From: JBBQBQ01 sp038317685 | GTDB taxonomy: Bacteria > Desulfobacterota > Desulfuromonadia > Desulfuromonadales > DDH964 | NCBI GenBank assembly: GCA_038317685.1 | Contig: JBBQBQ010000239.1 | Span: forward strand, 1-5,167 | DNA: 5,167 nt | Direction: 5' to 3' | Part shown: piece after piece, positions 1-4,978 of the stretch | How the letters are laid out: each line of letters begins with the position of its first letter | Numbering within the stretch: the stretch's first letter is position 1 | The notes under the pieces: model-generated | The model's database searches: none | Seen by the model: the letters and a program-made list of their open reading frames with translations, nothing else | Told to the model about the DNA's origin: nothing | Translations under genes and position numbers: made by a program

Positions 1-231
1 CGGGGCGGCCGGGCCGAGGTGGCGGGGGACAGCGATCTGCGTCGGCAGTTGCAGCAGCTTCAGCGCCAGTTCCTCCATGCCCGTCTGCTTGGTTTTGTTC
101 ATCCGGCCACGGACGATTACATGGAATTCGAAAGTCCGCTGCCGGCGGAACTCGCCGGCATCCTTCAAGACCTCCAAGCGAAGTACCGGGATCCGGCAAC
201 GGTTCCCGCCCCCAGGAGTAACCTTCGATGA
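1..231 (+). CDS. rluD: RluA/RluD-family 23S rRNA pseudouridine synthase, C-terminal end (5' truncated)
   Basis: The reading frame is open at the left edge of the window and ends at TGA 229-231, so only about the last 76 residues are present. RluA-family enzymes isomerise uridines in RNA, and RluD acts on helix 69 of 23S rRNA. The visible part contains the family's C-terminal signature: an RQFLHA motif, then LGFVHP, then a MEFESPLP segment, followed by a helix that ends the protein. The catalytic aspartate lies upstream, outside the window. The frame continues upstream of the GTG at 19 with residues that fit the same domain, so that GTG is not taken as a start. The stop overlaps the next start (ATGA, bases 228-231), which suggests translational coupling to pgeF. 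The choice of RluD over another RluA paralogue rests on the pgeF neighbour, a common arrangement; the family assignment is firmer than the paralogue. Confidence 0.85.
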   Translation, partial: RGGRAEVAGDSDLRRQLQQLQRQFLHARLLGFVHPATDDYMEFESPLPAELAGILQDLQAKYRDPATVPAPRSNLR

Positions 232-1028
232 AACTTGCCCGTCAGGGGAGAATCAACTACCTGCAGCCGGAGTGGGCTCAGAAACAGCCGCTCCAGGCCG
301 GATTCACGACCCGCAACGGCGGCGTCAGTCGCCCCCCGTTCAATTCGCTGAACCTTGGCTTCAATACGGAAGATGTCCGGGCCAATGTCGAAGGGAACCG
401 CTCCAATCTGGTGCGGGCCTTCAATCTGCCGCCTCACCTGCTGCTGACGGTGCAGCAGGTGCATGGCAGCGACATCCTCGTGGTCGACGAGCCCAACCCC
501 GACCTTTCCCACTTTCTGAGCGTCGAAAGCGACGCGATCGTCACCAACCAGCCGGGGATCATGATCGGAGTTCTGGTCGCCGACTGCTTTCCGGTCCTCC
601 TTCACGATCCCGAGCGGCAGGTGGCGGCTGTGGTTCACGTCGGCTGGCGGGGAGCGGCGGCGGGAATCCTCGGACGCACCGTGGCCGCCATGACCGACCA
701 CTTTGGTTGCAGTCCGCCGGACCTTTTGGCCGCCATCGGGCCGGGGATCGGCGCTCATCGCTACGAAGTCGACCGTCCGGTGCGCGATGCCTTCCGTCTG
801 GGGAGCGGCTGCTGGGAGGAGATTTCCCAGGAGGTGGCTCTCGGCAAGTGGCAGCTCGACCTCGGCCAGAGCTGCCGGCTGCAACTGGCGGCGGCCGGCT
901 TGACCGGGGCCCGGGTGGAGGCCGCCGAGGAGTGCACCTGCTGCCATCGGGAGCTCTTCTTTTCGTACCGGCGCGATCATGGCCAGACCGGGCGGCAAAT
1001 CGGGTTCATCAGTCTGGCGGGACATTAG
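228..1028 (+). CDS. pgeF: Peptidoglycan editing factor PgeF (YfiH/YlmD, laccase-domain protein)
   Basis: This 266-residue protein has the usual length of the family once called polyphenol oxidase or laccase domain. Characterised members are involved in keeping L-serine out of the first peptide position of peptidoglycan precursors; related proteins show purine nucleoside phosphorylase and adenosine deaminase activity. The three metal ligands are present: His79 in a QQVHG motif, Cys120 in VADCFP and His137 in HVGWRG. Other family marks are FTTRNGGVS near residue 26, an IGPGIG loop near 170, CTCC at 236-239 and a C-terminal FFSYRRD..QTGRQ segment. No signal peptide is seen, so it is probably cytosolic. 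ATG 228 is chosen because AGGAG at 214-218 sits 9 bases upstream and because it overlaps the rluD stop. The protein looks intact. Confidence 0.96.
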   Translation: MKLARQGRINYLQPEWAQKQPLQAGFTTRNGGVSRPPFNSLNLGFNTEDVRANVEGNRSNLVRAFNLPPHLLLTVQQVHGSDILVVDEPNPDLSHFLSVESDAIVTNQPGIMIGVLVADCFPVLLHDPERQVAAVVHVGWRGAAAGILGRTVAAMTDHFGCSPPDLLAAIGPGIGAHRYEVDRPVRDAFRLGSGCWEEISQEVALGKWQLDLGQSCRLQLAAAGLTGARVEAAEECTCCHRELFFSYRRDHGQTGRQIGFISLAGH

Positions 1029-1033
1029 GGGGA
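1027..1033 (+). promoter_or_regulatory. Ribosome binding site fixing a GTG start at 1040
   Basis: AGGGGGA overlaps the last bases of the pgeF stop codon and lies 6 bases before GTG 1040. The open frame runs far upstream of this point, in an out-of-frame shadow of pgeF. This site, together with receiver-domain homology starting at residue 5, therefore sets the true start of the regulator. A second GTG at 1038 is in another frame. Confidence 0.7.
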
Positions 1034-1039
1034 CGGGGT

Positions 1040-3715
1040 GTGGCGGGCGAGCGGATCCTGATCATCGACGATGCCGAAGGGGTGCGCAAACTGCTGCAGC
1101 GCAGCCTCGCCCAGGAGGGGTTCCGCGTCTCCTGCGCCGACAGCGGAGAATCCGGCCTGGAGACGGCGGGTCGTGAACTGCCGGACCTGATCGTCCTCGA
1201 CCTGATGCTGCCGGGGATCGACGGCCTGGCGGTTTGCCGCCAGCTCAAGGAAGAGCCGAGGACGGCCTCGATTCCGATCATCATGCTGACCGGGCGGGAT
1301 GAAGAGAGCGACGTCATCAGCTGCCTGGACATGGGCGCCGACGACTATCTGGTCAAGCCCTGCAGTCCCAGGCTCCTGGCCGCACGGATGCGAGCGGTCT
1401 GGCGGCGGCGTGGCGCCGAGGGGCCGGTGGTGCCGGCCCTGCAGTTATACGATCTGACGATTGATCCGCTCCGGGGGGAAGTCCGCTCCGGGACCACCGA
1501 GGTTTTCCTTTCTCTCCCCGAATTCCGCTTCCTGCATCTGCTGGTCGCTGCCGCCCTGGCCGCCGACGGTCGGCCCGACCGGCAGTTGCTGGCTGACCAT
1601 GGGGCCGATCCGGACGACCAGGAGCTGCTGGTCCTGGAGCGGGAGGGGCTGGGCATGTGGACCCTGAATCGTTTGGGGCGGCTGGCCCCACTGCTGGTCG
1701 GCCTCCCCGGAATGATCGTCTGCGGCCATCCGTGGCTGGCCCTGTTCGCGGCTTTGGCCCGGATCCATCAAGGGGGAATCGACCCTCGCCTCTGCCTGGA
1801 GGCGGCCCGCCAGGGCTTTGTCGCCAGCGGCGCCGAGGTTGGAGAACTTCTCGCCAGCGCCCAACTTCTGCGGCACCTTTCCCTTTGTGATAACCGTTTG
1901 GAAAGACTGCAGCCCCTGCTGGATCGGGCCGTGGCTCTGACCCGGCAGGTCCTGCCCCGGCTCTCCGTCAATTCTCAACTCCATGTGACCCAATGCCTGG
2001 CCTTTACGGCAACCTTTGGCGCCACCGATGTTCCGGTGGCGGCGGAATTTACCGAACGAGCCCTGAGCTTGGTGGAGCAGCATGGCCTGGCCCCCTTCGG
2101 GGTTGCGGCCCGGGGCTGCCGGGGCCAGTTGCTCCTGCGCCAGGGCGGGTATGACAGCCTGCGTCGGAAACTGGAGGAGCTGCAAGCCCTCCTGCCCCTC
2201 CCCCAGGTCAGCCCCATCGACCGGGCCCTGGTTCGCCTCCTGCAGCTCCAACTGCTGATGCTGGAGGGAGACGCCGTGAATTTTCAACGGCTGCGGGCGG
2301 ACCTGATTGCCGAGGCCGGAGGGCCTTGGATGGAGCGGTCCCTGCTGCAGCCGGCGCTGGCGGTTTTGGAGGGGGCTGCCGCCATCGGCGCCGGCCGCTG
2401 GGAAGAGGCATTGGCCCTGGGCAGGCTGTGGGGGGACGATTGCTCCGGACTGCGACCCGAAGCGTGGCGGGTGTATTTTCTGGCGATGCAAACCCTGGCG
2501 GCCGCCGGCGCCGGCGAGACCAGCGAGGCCAAGACGGCCGGCCGGAAGACAGCGGAACTGCTTTTGACCGCGGATCCCTGGCAGGCTGCCTGGTCCGGGC
2601 TCTGGCTCGGCGAGGCCTGGCGCCTGCTCGGGGTGGAGGCGGCCCGTTCGACCCTGGCCGGCGCCCGAGCGGCCGCCGATGCCCTGGGCAATGGCTGGCT
2701 GGCGGCCATGGCCCAGGCGCTCACGGCGACCCTCGCCGTTTCCAGCCGGGACTTAGCTGCGCCGGCGGAACTTTTGGCCTGGAGCAAGCTCGCGCGCGGC
2801 TTCGGTTTATCCGTCTTGCCCTGCAGTGCCCGCCGCATCTTCCTTGACGGTCTGTTGGCGGCCGGTCTCGGCAACGGCCCGGTGGTGGCCCGGCTGGCCG
2901 AGACCCTGGGGCTCGCCGTCAACGACGAAGGGTCGGTCTTTCCCACCCTCGACCTCCGCACCCTCGGTGGTTGCGAAGTCCGGATATGGGGGCGGCGGGT
3001 CCTCGGGGCCGAGGACTTTTCTCCGGCTCAGCGCGAGCTGCTGGCCTTGCTGGTGGCGACCCCGGGGATGAAGCTCAGTCAGGAGGAGGTGCAGCTCGAA
3101 TTCTGGCCCGACAGCACCCCGGAGAAAGCCCGGTCCAGTTTCGATTCCCTGTTGCTGCGGCTTCGCAAGACCCTCGACCAGGCGCTCTATCCCCTGGCGA
3201 TCAAGGATTGCCTGGTGCTTCAGAAGGGAATCCTCTCTCTGCAGCAGGTCCAGGTCGATGCCCACACCTTTCGGACCTTGGCCCGCCGCGGTCTCGATCA
3301 CGTCCGTCATCAAGAGTTCTGGGCGGCGGAGAATGCTTTTGCCAGGGCCCAGGCCCTGTGGGCCGGAACCTTCATGCCCGGCGCCAGTTCACGGGATCAG
3401 TCCGCCGATTTCCGGGAAGAGCTGGAGCGGCTCCATATCGAGACCAGCGGCTGCTGGGCCGACCTTCTCATCGACTCCGGCCGGACCGAACTGGCTGCCG
3501 AGCTGCTCAGGCTGGCGCTACGCCTTGACCGGACCAACGACGCTCTGGTCAGGACTCTTTGCCGCTCCCATCTGCGCAGCAACAATCCGACCCAGGCGAA
3601 ACAGGTCCTGCGCCTTTACGAAACCAACCTGCGCCGGGAAAACTTCCCTTCCGAAGAGATTCGTCAGATCCTCGACACCTTCCCTGGCTATCTGCGGTCC
3701 TCCGATCCTCCCTGA
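1040..3715 (+). CDS. Hybrid regulator: receiver domain, half winged helix, helical repeats, C-terminal SARP (winged helix + BTAD)
   Basis: This 891-residue cytosolic regulator is presumed to bind DNA. Residues 4-120 are a complete CheY-like receiver: acidic pair D10/D11, phospho-acceptor D54, T84 and K106 followed by proline. Residues 133-169 match the first strands and first helix of an OmpR-type winged helix (LSLPEFRFLHLLV). The recognition helix and wing never appear. From about residue 171 the sequence is a long alanine/leucine-rich helical region (to about 630) that resembles the TPR-like part following the ATPase in large LuxR/SARP activators. No P-loop is present. Residues 636-735 form a second, complete winged helix (TLGGCEVRIWGRRV; EFWPD; LLLRLRKTLD), and 737-880 a BTAD domain, the pair typical of SARP regulators. 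The 11-base gap after pgeF suggests co-transcription. No sensor kinase lies in the window. The order looks like an in-frame fusion of two genes; the domain calls are strong, the deletion origin is inferred. Confidence 0.85.
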   Translation: MAGERILIIDDAEGVRKLLQRSLAQEGFRVSCADSGESGLETAGRELPDLIVLDLMLPGIDGLAVCRQLKEEPRTASIPIIMLTGRDEESDVISCLDMGADDYLVKPCSPRLLAARMRAVWRRRGAEGPVVPALQLYDLTIDPLRGEVRSGTTEVFLSLPEFRFLHLLVAAALAADGRPDRQLLADHGADPDDQELLVLEREGLGMWTLNRLGRLAPLLVGLPGMIVCGHPWLALFAALARIHQGGIDPRLCLEAARQGFVASGAEVGELLASAQLLRHLSLCDNRLERLQPLLDRAVALTRQVLPRLSVNSQLHVTQCLAFTATFGATDVPVAAEFTERALSLVEQHGLAPFGVAARGCRGQLLLRQGGYDSLRRKLEELQALLPLPQVSPIDRALVRLLQLQLLMLEGDAVNFQRLRADLIAEAGGPWMERSLLQPALAVLEGAAAIGAGRWEEALALGRLWGDDCSGLRPEAWRVYFLAMQTLAAAGAGETSEAKTAGRKTAELLLTADPWQAAWSGLWLGEAWRLLGVEAARSTLAGARAAADALGNGWLAAMAQALTATLAVSSRDLAAPAELLAWSKLARGFGLSVLPCSARRIFLDGLLAAGLGNGPVVARLAETLGLAVNDEGSVFPTLDLRTLGGCEVRIWGRRVLGAEDFSPAQRELLALLVATPGMKLSQEEVQLEFWPDSTPEKARSSFDSLLLRLRKTLDQALYPLAIKDCLVLQKGILSLQQVQVDAHTFRTLARRGLDHVRHQEFWAAENAFARAQALWAGTFMPGASSRDQSADFREELERLHIETSGCWADLLIDSGRTELAAELLRLALRLDRTNDALVRTLCRSHLRSNNPTQAKQVLRLYETNLRRENFPSEEIRQILDTFPGYLRSSDPP

Positions 3716-3850
3716 CGGGATCTGGTCTCCCCCACCCGGCTTTGAGAAAAATGTGGGATGCGTCTGGCATGATGGTCGCCAGGGACATTCGCGACCGCAA
3801 TGGGCCACGGGTCCAAGGCGTTCAAGGTGCCAAGGTGCGGGAGTGAGGCC
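3716..3850 (+). other. Intergenic region with one hairpin, an 8-bp tandem repeat and a 25-codon ORF
   Basis: No convincing terminator follows the regulator: the only candidate, GATCC 3704-3708 with GGATC 3718-3722, is short and lacks a T run. A 6-bp inverted repeat (GGTCGC 3774-3779 with GCGACC 3791-3796) encloses an 11-base loop. The octamer CAAGGTGC occurs twice in perfect tandem (3823-3830, 3831-3838), with a degenerate copy just upstream. TTGAGA (3742-3747), 17 bases before TGGCAT (3765-3770), is a weak sigma70 candidate: good -35, poor -10. A 25-codon frame (3769-3846) has no clear ribosome site. Confidence 0.4.
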
Positions 3851-4069
3851 ATGACCCCCTGTGAATTTCTGATCGATTGTGGTTTTTATCGCAAGTTCGG
3901 GCACAAGACCAGCCGGACCTGGGAGCTGATCTTCAGCAGCTATTGCCGGGGAGAACTGATCCTCCATTGCCGCCGCTGGAAGGCCTACCGCCGCCGGGAG
4001 GAAGTCTCCGGCGATGACATCATGCCCTGCGGCGGAGAAGTCCCCGAACCCTTCACCCACCTTCCTTGA
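3851..4069 (+). CDS. Small cysteine-rich protein, 72 residues, function unknown
   Basis: I do not recognise a named gene. The protein has five cysteines at 4, 10, 32, 40 and 60, with the pattern CEFLIDC near the start, SYC at 30-32, and HC followed by a basic RRWKAYRRRE stretch. Paired cysteines spread over 40 residues suggest a small metal- or cluster-binding fold. Short cysteine-rich proteins with a C-x5-C start and a YC..C core are, to my recollection, common in anaerobic Deltaproteobacteria, but no function is assigned here. No signal peptide or membrane helix is seen. ATG 3851 is preferred because GGGAG at 3839-3843 lies 7 bases upstream. An in-frame ATG at 3800 would give 89 residues but has no ribosome site and adds low-complexity sequence encoded by the tandem repeat. 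Its own promoter is uncertain; it could be read through from the regulator. Confidence 0.6.
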   Translation: MTPCEFLIDCGFYRKFGHKTSRTWELIFSSYCRGELILHCRRWKAYRRREEVSGDDIMPCGGEVPEPFTHLP

Positions 4070-4075
4070 TGGCGA

Positions 4076-4302
4076 GCCAGAAATATTATTCATTTTTTTG
4101 GAGGAGGAGGGGGGAATGGTGAGAAATTTGTGAGAGCGGGGAGGTAATCTCGACAGCAAGTTCCACCCAACACAGGGTTGACCGGCCTTTGCGGGCCGCG
4201 CAGCCGGGCAAAGCTCACGGTAGCACCGGGGGGGCGACTGGCGGGAGGGGCGGTCGCCACAGTGGAATTTCATTGGAAATGAAATGCTGTAGGAGGGGGG
4301 GA
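4076..4302 (+). ncRNA. Candidate structured RNA (or structured 3' UTR) ending in an intrinsic terminator
   Basis: No gene occupies 4070-4440, yet a strong terminator sits at 4303-4338, so something is transcribed into it. The stretch begins with an AT-rich patch (4080-4099) and a purine run (4100-4116). Clear hairpins follow: 4233-4240 with 4251-4258 (8 pairs, one G-U) with loop GCGGGAGGGG; and 4267-4274 with 4278-4285 (8 perfect pairs) with loop GGA, extended by ACAG 4259-4262 with CTGT 4287-4290. GGA occurs ten times between 4100 and 4302, twice inside hairpin loops. This resembles RNAs that titrate CsrA/RsmA, but purine-rich composition could give the same count. The alternative is a long 3' UTR of the cysteine-rich gene. 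The 5' end is not defined: no good promoter is visible. Confidence 0.4.
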
Positions 4303-4338
4303 GCCCCGGCCCGTTACTGACGGGCGGGGCCTTTTTTT
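4303..4338 (+). terminator. Strong rho-independent terminator
   Basis: GCCCC plus GCCCGT on the left arm (4303-4314, one bulged G) pairs with ACGGGC plus GGGGC on the right arm (4320-4330) around the loop TACTG. Seven T residues follow at 4332-4338. Eleven GC-rich pairs and the T run make it a textbook plus-strand terminator. It is not bidirectional, because no T run lies on the other side. It insulates the HNH gene from upstream transcription. Confidence 0.92.
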
Positions 4339-4380
4339 GAAAATTGTCCATGATCCGTCGGCACGGCTCTCCGGCTTCCC

Positions 4381-4409
4381 TTGTCCCCGGCCGGCGGATC
4401 GGGTAATAT
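4381..4409 (+). promoter_or_regulatory. Sigma70-type promoter for the HNH gene
   Basis: TTGTCC (4381-4386) and TAATAT (4404-4409) are separated by exactly 17 bases. They match the TTGACA/TATAAT consensus at 4 and 5 of 6 positions. Transcription should begin near 4416, giving a leader of about 25 bases before the ATG at 4441. The position directly downstream of the terminator supports the HNH gene being its own transcription unit. Confidence 0.6.
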
Positions 4410-4440
4410 CGGGCGGACTTCAGTGCCAAGGATACGGGCC

Positions 4441-4743
4441 ATGGACGTGTGGAACAACGATCTCTCCGAAGACCATCTGCGCAAGGAACGCTCCAAGGCC
4501 CGCGAACTGCGCCAAAGCCAGTGGTGGAAGAACCGCATTGCGGGAGGCCTTTGCCATTATTGCGGGCGGAAATTCTCCCCTGCCGAACTGACCCTTGACC
4601 ACGTCCTGCCCTTGGTCCGCGGCGGGCGTTCCAACAAGGGCAACTGCGTGCCGGCCTGCAAGGAATGCAACAGCAAGAAGCAGCATCTGCTGCCGATCGA
4701 ATGGGAGGAATACCTGCAGCACCTGGACAAACCCGCCCCTTGA
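4441..4743 (+). CDS. Small HNH endonuclease-domain protein
   Basis: This 100-residue protein has a zinc-finger HNH fold and little else. Residues 1-35 form a charged helical lead (RKERSKARELRQ). CHYC at 38-41 and CKEC at 73-76 supply four zinc-binding cysteines. TLDHVLPL carries the catalytic D53-H54, RGG at 60-62 and asparagines at 65 and 68 follow, and N77 with the two lysines after it completes the motif. HNH enzymes cut DNA using one metal ion; the substrate here is unknown. No methylase, specificity subunit, intron or phage gene is next to it, so it is better described as a stand-alone chromosomal HNH protein than as part of a restriction system. ATG 4441 is chosen because AAGGA at 4428-4432 lies 8 bases upstream. 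An upstream in-frame TTG at 4381 would lie before the predicted transcription start. All key residues are present. Confidence 0.93.
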   Translation: MDVWNNDLSEDHLRKERSKARELRQSQWWKNRIAGGLCHYCGRKFSPAELTLDHVLPLVRGGRSNKGNCVPACKECNSKKQHLLPIEWEEYLQHLDKPAP

Positions 4744-4757
4744 AGGTCGGCCTTCAA
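4740..4757. repeat. Perfect inverted repeat between convergent genes, covering both stop codons
   Basis: TTGAAGG (4740-4746) pairs perfectly with CCTTCAA (4751-4757) around the loop TCGG. The left arm contains the HNH stop (4741-4743) and the right arm the stop of the acidic minus-strand gene (4754-4756). The symmetric hairpin could slow or end transcription from both sides, but no T run follows on either strand, so it is not a standard intrinsic terminator. Symmetry is certain; function is inferred. Confidence 0.6.
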
Positions 4758-4978
4758 AGCTCCTCGAAGCACTCCCCCCCATCACCAGGTTCGGCTCCCT
4801 CCTCCTCGTCCGGAAAATCGTCGTCCAGAATCCGCTCCAAAAAACGCTGATTGTCCCGAATCTGCCGTTCCACCTCCCGCTGGATTTCATCCAGCTCGGG
4901 ATAACGGCTTCTCTCCTGCGGCTCGGCGGGTTCCGGCGGGCCGGTCGCTCCGCCGGACCGTTCATCGGTTTCAGACAC
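4754..4978 (-). CDS. Small acidic protein downstream of glgA, function unknown
   Basis: This is a 74-residue protein that I cannot name. It has a flexible proline/glycine-rich N-terminus (residues 8-20), a charged amphipathic helix at about 27-52 (ELDEIQREVERQIRDNQRF), and a highly acidic tail (DDDF, DEEE) with a single cysteine at 70. The helix may form a coiled coil. The GTG start at 4978 is supported by GGAGG on the minus strand (4985-4989), 6 bases upstream. It overlaps the last 8 bases of glgA, so translation is probably coupled. Further upstream in-frame codons fall inside glgA and lack such a site. Tight coupling suggests a link to glycogen metabolism, or only shared expression; the sequence does not decide. 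Without the overlap and ribosome site I would be less sure that it is real. Confidence 0.7.
   Translation of the reverse strand: MSETDERSGGATGPPEPAEPQERSRYPELDEIQREVERQIRDNQRFLERILDDDFPDEEEGAEPGDGGECFEEL

Noticed and set aside
165..1025. Long minus-strand open frame of 286 codons opposite pgeF
   Set aside because: It lies fully antiparallel to pgeF, a clearly real gene with all catalytic residues, and its translation has no recognisable domain. High GC content produces such shadow frames.
77..1039. Upstream extension of the regulator frame to base 77
   Set aside because: Translation of this part is arginine/glycine-rich and lies out of frame over rluD and pgeF. The receiver domain begins right after GTG 1040, which has its own ribosome site.
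1445..2491. Minus-strand open frame of 348 codons opposite the regulator
   Set aside because: The translation is glutamine/proline/glycine-rich low-complexity sequence, typical of antisense to GC-rich coding DNA, and the plus frame encodes conserved domains on both sides.
4171..4220. Resemblance to a GEMM-I (cyclic dinucleotide) riboswitch: CACAGGG, then a GC hairpin, then GCAAAGC and CACGG
   Set aside because: The conserved GCAAACC segment after CACAGGG is replaced by TTGACC. The GNRA-capped first hairpin and its docking partner are not apparent, and the closing stems cannot be drawn. The matches are probably chance; a covariance-model search would settle it.
4076..4340. tRNA, tmRNA, RNase P, SRP or 6S RNA in the non-coding stretch
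   Set aside because: None of the conserved sequence marks (T-loop TTCGA, RNase P core, SRP GGAAGG/AGCAG loops, 6S long closing stem) can be found.
3518..4429. Minus-strand open frame of 303 codons spanning the regulator end and the non-coding stretch
   Set aside because: No domain is recognisable, it runs antisense through the terminator and the cysteine-rich gene, and it has no sensible ribosome site.
4441..4743. HNH gene as a homing endonuclease or part of a restriction-modification system
   Set aside because: No intron or intein splice features surround it and no methylase or specificity gene is in the window.
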